A DNA stretch of 15,085 bases from the NCBI GenBank assembly GCA_031254795.1, contig JAIRTS010000040.1:1-15085 (forward strand), in the 5' to 3' direction. Positions 1 to 7,192 of the stretch are shown piece after piece. The translations under genes and the position numbers were made by a program. The notes beneath the pieces were generated by a model that saw only the letters and a program-made list of their open reading frames with translations, ran no database searches and was not told where the DNA came from. Source of the DNA: Treponema sp. (GTDB lineage: Bacteria; Spirochaetota; Spirochaetia; Treponematales; Breznakiellaceae). Each line of letters opens with the position of its first letter. Positions within the stretch are counted from its first letter, which is position 1.

Positions 1-11
1 AAATAAAGAAT

Positions 12-36
12 CCCCGGAGCAAGCTCCGGGGTATTT
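12..36. terminator. Possible bidirectional terminator hairpin
   Basis: A GC-only 8 bp stem with a CAAG tetraloop (12-31) is followed on the plus strand by a moderately T-rich stretch (TATTTAAGATTTCT). On the minus strand it is followed by ATTCTTTATTT. This fits an intrinsic terminator usable in either direction. It sits at the window edge, so the gene it would serve is not visible, and it may simply be the first member of the palindrome cluster. Confidence 0.35.
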
Positions 37-146
37 AAGATTTCTCCTTGAAATCTTTGCGTATGCGGGGGAACAAATCCCCCACACCCCCAGTATGAAG
101 CGCCCCAAGGGGCGGGGTATTAACCCCCAAAAGGGCTATGCCCTTT
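12..146. repeat. Cluster of six short palindromes (hairpin block)
   Basis: Six stem-loops follow each other almost without spacing. They are 12-31 (8-9 bp stem, CCCCGGAG/CTCCGGGG), 37-57 (AAGATTTC/GAAATCTT), 67-83 (GGGGG/CCCCC), 101-114 (CGCCCC/GGGGCG), 114-127 (GGGG/CCCC) and 130-146 (AAAGGGC/GCCCTTT). All stems are perfect as written. A short motif, CGGGGTATT, recurs after the first and fourth stems as a direct repeat. Nothing here reads as a gene. The block stops where the homology to the truncated regulator begins, which suggests that an inserted or expanded palindromic element removed or replaced the 5' end of that gene. Whether the block is repeated elsewhere in the genome cannot be seen from this window. 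Confidence 0.75.
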
Positions 147-150
147 AATA

Positions 151-1919
151 AACGCCATTCATCAACACTCTGTCCAGTCGTCAAAAAACGGATACCGCAT
201 CAACAGGACGCGGGTGAAGCGACTGTTGTCCGCATCCGAATCGCAGCCGCCGTCCACGCCGCAGGAACGGATATGGTTTATCATAAAAAAACTGCTGACA
301 AACACAAGAAAACACCTTAACTTACGCCAGCTTTGCGAACATGAGATGTTTGTCAGCATGGAAACCGTTAAAAAGGATCTGACTGCGGTCAGGAAGCGCT
401 TAAACGAATTTGATCTGCATGTCGCCGCAAGCGGATGCGCCGTGACGATTGAAGGAAACGAACTTGACAAGCGGAAAATGCTGTCAGACGTACTCTACGA
501 GGAATTCAGTGAAAATATCTTCAGCCTGTCGGCTGTGGAAAAAGTTTTTCCACAGTATGACGTGCAATACGTTTGCCATGCCATTCTGCCCGCCTGCCGG
601 GAGCGCCGCTTTTTGTCAATGAATATTCCCTGCTTACGTTGCTGTTGGATATTGTCATAAGCATCGACCGCATAAAAAAAGATTTTGCCATGCCGGACAA
701 GCCTGTTGAACAAGATGTGGGCATTCCCGAACAGCTTTTGGCGAATGACATCATCCGCCGTTTGGAAAGGCATTTTCATATCACTTACAACAATTTGGAA
801 ACAAACGAGCTTACGGTCATTATTGTCAGCAGCTTGATAAAAACCGATCTTGACGCCGTTGACATGGAAACTGTTGAACGTTTTGTCGACGCGGATTGCG
901 CCGCCCTGATACAGCCCATTAAGAAGGATCAGCTGAAGCTATGGCTTTATCGACGTGGAGGACGGCAAATTTATGTCCCGCCTGACACTGCATGTAAACA
1001 ATCTGCTTCTGCGCCTGAAAAATGGGTATACGCGGAAGAATCCACTTGCCGAACACATTTGAATGCGCGGTCGCCCTGTCCGGGGTGATAACCCAAAAAA
1101 CAGGCTTCGTCTTGAGCAAACACGAAACGGCCTATATCGCGCTGCATATAGGATCGCTGCTGAGCGCACATCTGAACGCGCGGGAGACAAGGTTGTATGC
1201 GTCCTACTCTTTTCCGGTTATTACAATTATGGGGAACAGCTGACCATCCCCGGCTCGCCGAATCCTTTGGCGCGGACTTGGTGATACAAAACGTTGTCAC
1301 CCATGTCGAAGAATTGCAAAAGATCGCCGGCGAGGTCGATTTAATCATCAGCGTTGTAAAAATACTTGTTTTTTACAAAAATCCCTGTGTATGCGTCAGC
1401 CCTTTTATGACAGAACGCGATTTCGACGCTATCCGGAGGCAGATTGAAAGCATATTGTTTGAAAAAAGGAAGGCGAGGCTTTTTGAGCAGCTTGGACAAA
1501 TATCCGGCCCAGAAATCTTCTGCAAAAACAAAACCTTTGCAAACGAAGATGACGCGATACGGTACATATCGGACATAATGATACGGGAGGGATACGCGGA
1601 AGACGGCTTTGGAGGGGATGTCCTGTTGCGGGAATACAGTTACTCTACGGCTTACGGAAGCATCGCGGTTCCTCATTCAATGCAGATGAGCGCGAAGAAA
1701 ACAGGAATGTTTTTCCTCCTCACCGACAAGCCCATCCTCTGGGGTAGAAATTTGGTGAACATCGTGCTGCTGTTTTCGATAAACAAGGAAAACCGAAGCC
1801 TTTTTCATAGCATATTCGACAACCTCATCGCCCTTCTGCTCGAAACACCCAACAAGATAAAAATTATGGACTGCGACACCTATGAGTCCTTTATCAAGGC
1901 TGTTATCGACTGCCTGTAG
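151..1919 (+). pseudogene. Decayed BglG/LicR-type PTS-regulated transcriptional activator
   Basis: Domain order matches LicR/MtlR-like regulators: HTH, two PRDs, an EIIB-like and an EIIA-like domain. An intact relative would control a PTS sugar operon through phosphorylation of PRD histidines. The reading frame shifts about five times. Frame 1 (to about 612) holds the end of a first HTH (GYRIN, from 190), then a Mga-type HTH and the start of PRD1. Frame 3 (about 612-930) holds the rest of PRD1. Frame 1 (about 940-1057) holds the start of PRD2 (LTLHVNNLLLRLKNG). Frame 2 (about 1058-1180) holds its second half (ETAYIALHIGSLL). Frame 1 then frame 3 (from about 1235) hold the EIIB-like part and an intact EIIA domain with the active-site His in AVPHS, ending at a TAG. 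The first shift fits loss of one T from the run at 610-614. There is no start codon with a ribosome binding site; most of the first HTH is missing upstream of 151. The breakpoints are good to roughly 15 bases. Confidence 0.85.
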
Positions 1920-2172
1920 AAAATGTGGAGAACCTTAAAAACAAGCTGAAAAAGGGTCTTCGCGCGACAAGTGCGAATCTGCCGTTCCGCGAACCAAGGG
2001 GGCGGCGAACCCACGGTCCGCCTCTTCGAGCAGGTTGGTTTTGAAACTGGCTCAATCCTCCGCGCGAAGATGAAGCCCGTCTATCGCGGATATTGACCGG
2101 CGCGAGACTGGGCGCGAGATGACGCGCGGTTTACAACAGGAAGAAACCATTGCCGGCGACATGCTGTCATCC
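1920..2172. other. Convergent intergenic gap with a distant inverted repeat
   Basis: This is 253 bases between the 3' ends of the regulator remnant and the cyclase gene. A perfect 10-base inverted repeat (TCTTCGCGCG at 1957-1966, its complement at 2061-2070) brackets about 94 bases. No stem followed by a T-run was found that would serve as a clear terminator for either gene, and no convincing gene was seen. Confidence 0.5.
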
Positions 2173-3918
2173 TCACTTGCTCTTCATCACCTCTACGCCG
2201 TCCCAATCAAGAGGCGGCGGGTTCCGTCTGTAGTTTTCAGCGCGTTCAAGCAACGCCGTCGCGTTGAAGTCTTTCGGAAGGAGGGCGAGCGTCTGCCGGA
2301 ATTGGACTGCGGCCTCTGCAAATGAGCGGTTGTAGTAAAGCCTCATGCCCTGATTGTGAATAGCCCACGCCCGGACTTCTTTTTCCGTGAGTCCGCGTTT
2401 TACCGCGAATATTTTTACGCCCTTGGTTTTGCCCTTGACCGCGACCGTGTCGAGAAGGCGCGTGTGAAACGGCGGATCGCCTTGTTCCCGAAGCGCGTTG
2501 TACACGCTTTCTGAAACAAGCATGTCCGCGTGGTACATCTTGGTGAGGCCTTCAAGCCGCGACGCGAGATTCACCGTGTCGCCGATGACCGTGTAATCCA
2601 TCTTCCGCTCGCTGCCAATGTTGCCGACCGTAACGGTTCCATAATTGACGCCGATGCCGATGTGGAACTCCGGTTTCCCGAGTTCCCGTTGTTTTGCGTT
2701 AAAACCATTCAGCGCGTCAATCATGTCAAGCCCGGACAGCACGGACTGCGTAATGTCATCTTCATGCTTCACGGGCGCGCCCCAGAACGCCATGATCGCG
2801 TCCCCTATGTATTTGTCGACAATGCCGCTCCGGTTCATAATAATGTCGACCTGGCCGGAAAAATACCGGTTGAGCGAATGGACAAGCTCGTCCGGGCGCA
2901 TGGCTTCGGAAATCGTGGTAAAACCGCGTATATCGGAGAAAAGGATGGACAAATCGCGGTTGTCGCCTACCAACATGGATTCAGGAGAGGCGAAAAACTT
3001 GTCGATGAGGTCTTTCGGCACGTATTTCTGGAAAATCTGCCTGATGCGCTGCTCCTTTTTCTGCGCCAGCACAGCCTCAAACGCATGGCGTTTTATCTCG
3101 TGATACGCGTTTTCAAGCCCGGTGATCATCATATTGAAGGTTCCGGCGAGATTTCCGGTCTCGTCCCTGTATTCGACGGATACTCGTCCGCTCATATCCC
3201 CCTTTGTGATGATGGCGTTCATGGTGTGGGTCAACTTCGACAGCGGCCTCGTCAACATGCTTGAAAGCAGAATGAGCAACGCGACCGCGAGAACTGAAGA
3301 TGCGGCGATAATGAGGATGGTTTGCGACTTTATCCTGTTTATATCATGGTAAAGAACGGCTTTCTCTTCGCTTGTTATGACATGCCATCTGAAGGGGGGA
3401 AAGTAAAACGCCCTGAACACCCGTTCTGCGCCGCCTATTGTCGCGGTCATTATCCCGCTGTTTTCTTCTTCAAGCTGCCGCAACAGATTGTCCCTCTCGT
3501 TGCCGGAGAGGGAAACGGTGGAGGTCTCCATTACAACGGCGCCGGACGCGTCAACGGCAAAAATTTTCTCAGTCACCGGCATATCCGCCGGTTCGCCGCC
3601 GCTTGCTCCGCTTGTAATAATGCTTTGGGCGTAGAGTTCAACAGCTTTCTGCGCCGCCGCGTCCATATCGGCTTTGCCCGCGTAATTGTTTTCCACCAGC
3701 AACGCCCATTGGCTTTCCGCATACCGTTGCAATTCTGCGGACTTATAGCCCAAAAAACGTTCCGCGCCACAGCTGATGCCGTTTGCCGCGGAAAAGTACG
3801 ACGCGACCCCAGACAAAAGCAAAGGCGTTATAATGAGGGGAAGCGCGGTTAGTATGATTTTCGCTCGAATTCTCATGGTCTTTATCCGCCAAAGAAAACA
3901 TTCATCGTCTTTTTTCAT
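2173..3918 (-). CDS. Membrane class III adenylate/guanylate cyclase with HAMP and TPR-like tail
   Basis: Probably makes cAMP from ATP in response to an external signal. A first membrane helix lies at about 20-43 and an extracytoplasmic Cache-like sensor at about 44-198. A second helix follows at about 199-221, then HAMP at about 218-270 (TRPLSKL at its start), a helical linker, and the class III catalytic domain at about 322-505. Metal-binding aspartates are D329 (FSDIRGF) and D373 (IGDAIMA). K369 (DKYIGD) and D447 (VIGDTVN) are the Lys/Asp pair that selects adenine. N450 and R454 (NLASRLE) are the transition-state residues, so the enzyme looks active and adenylate-specific. Residues about 515-565 resemble a TPR pair. 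The promoter at 3995-4023 supports the gene. The longest start is given; an alternative ATG at 3876 begins MRIRAK just before the first helix, and neither start has a clear Shine-Dalgarno sequence. The gene diverges from the ATPase-Asp23 gene. Confidence 0.93.
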   Translation of the reverse strand: MKKDDECFLWRIKTMRIRAKIILTALPLIITPLLLSGVASYFSAANGISCGAERFLGYKSAELQRYAESQWALLVENNYAGKADMDAAAQKAVELYAQSIITSGASGGEPADMPVTEKIFAVDASGAVVMETSTVSLSGNERDNLLRQLEEENSGIMTATIGGAERVFRAFYFPPFRWHVITSEEKAVLYHDINRIKSQTILIIAASSVLAVALLILLSSMLTRPLSKLTHTMNAIITKGDMSGRVSVEYRDETGNLAGTFNMMITGLENAYHEIKRHAFEAVLAQKKEQRIRQIFQKYVPKDLIDKFFASPESMLVGDNRDLSILFSDIRGFTTISEAMRPDELVHSLNRYFSGQVDIIMNRSGIVDKYIGDAIMAFWGAPVKHEDDITQSVLSGLDMIDALNGFNAKQRELGKPEFHIGIGVNYGTVTVGNIGSERKMDYTVIGDTVNLASRLEGLTKMYHADMLVSESVYNALREQGDPPFHTRLLDTVAVKGKTKGVKIFAVKRGLTEKEVRAWAIHNQGMRLYYNRSFAEAAVQFRQTLALLPKDFNATALLERAENYRRNPPPLDWDGVEVMKSK

Positions 3919-3943
3919 CGTTTAGACAAAAATTCTGTTTCAA

Positions 3944-3962
3944 CCTGCGGGACTCCGGCAGG
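3944..3962 (-). promoter_or_regulatory. Small stem-loop in the predicted cyclase mRNA leader
   Basis: CCTGC at 3944-3948 pairs with GCAGG at 3958-3962, extended by two G-C pairs beyond one mismatch. It lies in the predicted untranslated leader, between the predicted transcription start (about 3988) and the ATG at 3918. Its function is unknown. Confidence 0.4.
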
Positions 3963-3994
3963 CGACGGAATGTATCAAGGCGATCCTTGGTTTT

Positions 3995-4023
3995 ATAATA
4001 GCAGATTGAGGACGCCTTGTCAA
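3995..4023 (-). promoter_or_regulatory. Sigma70-like promoter for the cyclase gene
   Basis: Read on the minus strand, a consensus TTGACA (4023-4018) is followed by exactly 17 bases and TATTAT (4000-3995). The predicted start is near 3988, giving a leader of about 70 bases to the ATG at 3918. It is the strongest promoter match in the window. Confidence 0.75.
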
Positions 4024-4099
4024 TGATTCGTTATTGGAAAGCGCGGATGTAATATCCTCGTTTTTGAGTGAAGGACTGCGAAGAAGGACGGCATTTTCA

Positions 4100-4128
4100 T
4101 TGAAATGGGCGTGGATTTTTCGCATAAT
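4100..4128 (+). promoter_or_regulatory. Sigma70-like promoter for the ATPase-Asp23 gene
   Basis: TTGAAA (4100-4105), 17 bases, CATAAT (4123-4128): five of six matches in each box. The predicted start is about 4135. This places transcription downstream of the first in-frame ATG (4105), which argues for translation from the GTG at 4240. It is back-to-back with the cyclase promoter, leaving 4024-4099 as a shared upstream region. Confidence 0.6.
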
Positions 4129-4239
4129 CCCAATTTCACGTCCCCTTCGGTTGGCGCAAGCCAATGCGCGGCCAAATGGAGGATCAGGCGCCGCTTGGAT
4201 AACCTTGAAGCTCCGTCAGGTTTTCACTACAATACTTGC

Positions 4240-5076
4240 GTGGCCAAAATATACGCGCTTGTTGGGGAGAGCGGCACCGGCAAGAGTTTTCAGGCGAAAC
4301 TCGTCGCTCAAAAATACCGCATCGATCTCGTTATTGACGACGGTCTCCTCATCAAAGACAACCATATTCTGGCGGGGCGTTCGGCAAAGCAGGAAAACAG
4401 TTTCCTTGCCGCGGTGAAGGTCGCGCTTTTTGATGACAAGGCGCACCGCGATGATGTCGCCAAAAAACTGCTGATAGAGAAATCACGGAAAATCCTCATT
4501 ATTGGTACGTCTGAAAAAATGGTGAACAAGATAGCAATGCGGCTTCAACTTCCGCCTGTCAAAAAGATCATCAGGATAGAAGACGTGTCCTCACAGGCGG
4601 ACATTGAGAATGCCATCAGGATACGCCGCATAGAGGGAAAACACATTATTCCGGCGCCGGGCGTGGAAGTCAAACGGAATTATCCGAATATTTTTTATGA
4701 AACTATAAGCATCTTTAAGCAGAAAAAGATACCTGACACCATAGGCGCCATTCCAAAAATGCACGAAAAGTCGCTGGTAAAGCCTTTTTATTCAAAGCCA
4801 AACAGGATTCCCATTTCGGATGAAGCCTTGGGTGAAATGGTTGTCAACTGCGTCGATGAATACAATTTGAACATCCGTATAAAAAAGATCGCGGTGAAAG
4901 AGGGCAAAGAAGGCTATCATCTTGTCATCACTATTGACGTGCCTTATGAAATACAGTTGAGCAACAACATGTACGCGATGCAACAATATATCATAGACAA
5001 TATCGAACGGTTCACCGGCATCCTCATTGAGGAAGTGAATATTATCATTGACAAAGTTATTAATAACGCCCAATGA
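4240..5076 (+). CDS. P-loop ATPase fused to an Asp23/Gls24-like domain, function unassigned
   Basis: The product has 278 residues. The N-terminal part opens directly with a Walker A motif (GESGTGKS, residues 9-16). The strongly patterned IDDGLLIKDNHILAGRSAK follows at 32-50, then KILIIGTS (84-91) and GKHIIPAP (133-140). From about 177 the sequence switches to an Asp23/Gls24-like (YloU-like) alpha/beta domain, ending NIERFTGILIEEVNIIIDKV. I recall proteins of this architecture from Clostridia and spirochaetes as conserved, uncharacterised 'ATP-binding' proteins; that is memory, not a search. The start is set at GTG 4240 because the conserved sequence begins there (VAKIYALVGE) and the promoter lies at 4100-4128. 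The frame is open upstream to an ATG at 4105, but those 45 residues are not family-like. No obvious Shine-Dalgarno sequence precedes the GTG. The gene stands alone in its unit, divergent from the cyclase. Confidence 0.85.
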   Translation: MAKIYALVGESGTGKSFQAKLVAQKYRIDLVIDDGLLIKDNHILAGRSAKQENSFLAAVKVALFDDKAHRDDVAKKLLIEKSRKILIIGTSEKMVNKIAMRLQLPPVKKIIRIEDVSSQADIENAIRIRRIEGKHIIPAPGVEVKRNYPNIFYETISIFKQKKIPDTIGAIPKMHEKSLVKPFYSKPNRIPISDEALGEMVVNCVDEYNLNIRIKKIAVKEGKEGYHLVITIDVPYEIQLSNNMYAMQQYIIDNIERFTGILIEEVNIIIDKVINNAQ

Positions 5077-5095
5077 ACCGCTCCGGTTGAAAGGC

Positions 5096-5124
5096 GAGGC
5101 TATATTCGCCTGCGAACGAGCCTC
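5096..5124 (+). terminator. Weak hairpin downstream of the ATPase-Asp23 gene
   Basis: GAGGCT (5096-5101) pairs with AGCCTC (5119-5124), 20 bases past the stop codon, with an alternative inner pairing of GGCGA with TTCGCC. No T-run follows, so it may be a 3' end processing or terminator structure rather than a standard intrinsic terminator. Confidence 0.25.
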
Positions 5125-5188
5125 TCCGCCGCAAGCCGCTGAGGGCTAAACTCCACTGCGAATAAACCCGCTTCCAATGAGACGAATA

Positions 5189-5211
5189 AACGACCGTTCA
5201 AAACGGGCGTT
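5189..5211. repeat. Hairpin or operator-like inverted repeat upstream of the phosphofructokinase promoter
   Basis: AACG-A-CCGTT (5189-5198), loop CAA, AACGG-G-CGTT (5202-5211): nine base pairs interrupted by one A/G mismatch. It ends 15 bases before the -35 box at 5227. No T-run follows on the plus strand. A regulator-binding site or an upstream RNA end are both possible. Confidence 0.4.
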
Positions 5212-5226
5212 CGTAAAAACAAGCGG

Positions 5227-5255
5227 TTGATTTATAAAACAAAAAGCTGTACAAT
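5227..5255 (+). promoter_or_regulatory. Sigma70-like promoter and short leader for the phosphofructokinase gene
   Basis: TTGATT (5227-5232), 17 bases, TACAAT (5250-5255). The predicted start is about 5262, so the leader is only about 14 bases. The Shine-Dalgarno sequence AAAGGAG (5261-5267) lies at its very 5' end, 8 bases before the ATG at 5276. Confidence 0.7.
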
Positions 5256-5275
5256 ACAGAAAAGGAGAGCTTTGT

Positions 5276-6607
5276 ATGACCGAGAAATGCGAATATGATT
5301 TTACTATTGAAGAATTAGGGAAACGAAATATTAAATCGCCTATCATTATGTCCAAGGAACGGGGCGATCAGATCGTTAATTATGTTACCGACGATCAGTT
5401 TATTCTGTTGGATCCGGCAGTAAAACTCGGATCCCAGCCGTCCCTGAAGCGAAGTCAGGTGCTTGAAGTGGCGGGGCCGCGGGAAATGCTCTATTTCCAG
5501 GCTTCCCATGTTCATGCGGGAATCGTGAGCTGCGGCGGTTTGTGTCCCGGCATTAACGATGTGATACGCGCCATTGTCCGGTGTTTGTGGGAACGCTATG
5601 GCGTTCGCCGTATCAGCGGCGTCCGGTATGGGTACAAAGGCTTCCTGCCGGAATACTCCTATGCGCCCCGCGAGTTGAATCCAGACACTGTTGACAGCAT
5701 TCACAAGCTTGGCGGCACCTATCTTGGAAGCGCCCGCGGCGGCGGCAAAGAGGTGGGCAAGATCGTGGACGCCATGGAGCAGATGAACCTCAATATGCTC
5801 TTCACCATCGGCGGAGATGGAACCCAGCGCGGCTCCCTCGAAATAGCGGAAGAGATCGAGCGGCGCAAGCTCAAAATAGCGATGGTCGGCATTCCCAAGA
5901 CCGTTGACAATGATTTCGCTTTTATCCAGAAATCTTTCGGCTTTGACACTGCGGTCGCCAAAGCGGTTGACGTTCTTGCGTCCGCTCACATGGAGGCGAG
6001 CTCCCAGATCAACGGCGTTGGACTGGTAAAACTCATGGGGCGGGAATCCGGCTTTATCGCGGCTCACGCGGCTCTCGCAAGCCACGAGGTTAACTTTGTT
6101 CTTATTCCCGAAGTCCCCTTTAACCTTGAAGGGTACAACGGATTTTTCCATCATCTTGAAGAACGGATCAGGAACCGGAAACACGCCGTCATCATCGTTG
6201 CGGAAGGCGCCCTTCAGGATCAACTTGCGTCCGGAGAAAAAGACGCGGGCGGAAATCTCAAGTTAGGCGATGTCGGCACCTATCTCCGCGACCGCATTGA
6301 AAAGCACTTCAAGGCTATCAAAGTGGAAATCAATCTCAAATATATTGATCCCAGTTACATCATCCGTTCGGCGCCCGCGTCTCCCATTGACTCCGTGTAC
6401 TGCGAACGCCTCGGCAATGCGGCTGGACACGCCGCAATGGCTGGCAAAACCAAGGTTGTCATCGGTCTTGTAAACAACGAATTCGTTCATATCCCGATGA
6501 AAGCCGTCATTTCCCACCGCAGACACGTTGACCCGGAGAGCAGCCTCTGGCGTGACACGCTTGACGCGACGCACCAGCCCACGCTCATGGTGAACCAGTT
6601 TGACTGA
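5276..6607 (+). CDS. pfkA: 6-phosphofructokinase, group III (spirochaete/trypanosome type)
   Basis: Phosphorylates fructose 6-phosphate to fructose 1,6-bisphosphate in glycolysis, in the cytoplasm. The product has 443 residues, longer than E. coli PfkA (320), as usual for this clade. Motifs: GGLCPGIND (87-95), GGDGT (179-183), PKTVDND (207-213, with catalytic D211), MGRESG (254-259), AEG (309-311) and YIIRSAPASPID (361-372). Members are often labelled PPi-dependent. Here the position that is Gly in ATP enzymes and Asp in PPi enzymes is Gly (G182), while the second specificity position is the PPi-type Lys (K208). Trypanosome PFK has the same pair and uses ATP, so ATP dependence is my inference. 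The start is well supported by AAAGGAG 8 bases upstream and a promoter at 5227-5255. It appears monocistronic. Confidence 0.95.
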   Translation: MTEKCEYDFTIEELGKRNIKSPIIMSKERGDQIVNYVTDDQFILLDPAVKLGSQPSLKRSQVLEVAGPREMLYFQASHVHAGIVSCGGLCPGINDVIRAIVRCLWERYGVRRISGVRYGYKGFLPEYSYAPRELNPDTVDSIHKLGGTYLGSARGGGKEVGKIVDAMEQMNLNMLFTIGGDGTQRGSLEIAEEIERRKLKIAMVGIPKTVDNDFAFIQKSFGFDTAVAKAVDVLASAHMEASSQINGVGLVKLMGRESGFIAAHAALASHEVNFVLIPEVPFNLEGYNGFFHHLEERIRNRKHAVIIVAEGALQDQLASGEKDAGGNLKLGDVGTYLRDRIEKHFKAIKVEINLKYIDPSYIIRSAPASPIDSVYCERLGNAAGHAAMAGKTKVVIGLVNNEFVHIPMKAVISHRRHVDPESSLWRDTLDATHQPTLMVNQFD

Positions 6608-6671
6608 GCAGGCGACGGTGGCTGTTCACGCGCTTCTTGGTCGCGTGGGGGCGACTGTTGCTACGCTCTTT

Positions 6672-6692
6672 GCCGGGGCGTCTTGCCCCGGC
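6672..6692 (+). terminator. GC-rich hairpin downstream of the phosphofructokinase gene
   Basis: GCCGGGGC (6672-6679), loop GTCTT, GCCCCGGC (6685-6692): a perfect 8 bp stem 64 bases after the stop codon. No T-run follows, so intrinsic termination would be atypical; it could be a repeat element. Confidence 0.35.
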
Positions 6693-6886
6693 GCGGGGCT
6701 ACGCCGGAACAGGCGGCAAACGCCGGACGCTGCTTGATGAGGCCGCCCCTTTTCGGGGGAAAAACTGCTCCACTACCGCTTACCCGTCGCAAGGCGAAAG
6801 TTGTCAGTTTCACCGCAGAAGAATCCGGCATGAGGGCGCATTTTTGCTCCCGTTGCGAGAACGGCAAGGGCGAGGCGGACGGTTGA

Positions 6887-6936
6887 GGGCAGGTTGTGTT
6901 GCCTGTTGTCGCTTGGATATCAGGCTAAACCTGCCC
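6887..6936. repeat. Nested stem-loop, candidate structured RNA element
   Basis: GGGCAGGTT (6887-6895) is perfectly complementary to AACCTGCCC (6928-6936). Inside it GCCTG (6901-6905) is complementary to CAGGC (6921-6925). The nested outer 9 bp and inner 5 bp stems with unpaired GTGTT and TA between them look like a folded RNA element rather than chance. Confidence 0.45.
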
Positions 6937-7172
6937 TGCAAATGTCAATTCTGCGCCCGAACCACCCGAATAAAAGGCGCGAACGGACACGAACGTGTGC
7001 TTTGGCGGCTTCTATTTTACCTCTTTTCCCTCTTGCTTGCGGGAAAGGGAGAGGAAACAGGAAGAATGAGCGCTGTTATGTTCTCTTCCATTCGTGTGGT
7101 TCGGGTGGTTGCCGCGAGCGCGAAAACATCGTCCCAAAACGTCTCATGCTGGCGTAGCATGTCTCTTTATGC

Positions 7173-7192
7173 TATACTGGAAAGGCTAGGAG
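7173..7192 (+). promoter_or_regulatory. Probable -10 box and Shine-Dalgarno for the PD-(D/E)XK-like gene
   Basis: TATACT (7173-7178) matches a -10 box, but the -35 region is poor (TGGCGT at 17 bases) and overlaps the 7145-7161 palindrome. AGGAG (7188-7192) sits 7 bases before the ATG at 7200 and fixes that start. Confidence 0.4.

Noticed and set aside
1995..2095. Short open stretch reading FEQVGFETGSILRAKMKPVY
   Set aside because: It has no start codon or ribosome binding site, no family was recognised, and it is too short to distinguish from chance.
2530..3264. 244-codon plus-strand open frame
   Set aside because: It lies wholly inside the cyclase gene on the opposite strand; catalytic motifs on the minus strand settle the coding strand.
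5315..6223. 302-codon minus-strand open frame
   Set aside because: It is antisense to the phosphofructokinase gene, which has complete motifs, a promoter and a ribosome binding site.
6741..6764. CCCC/GGGG hairpin next to an A-run as a minus-strand terminator
   Set aside because: The T-run on the minus strand would precede the stem rather than follow it, and no minus-strand gene ends there.
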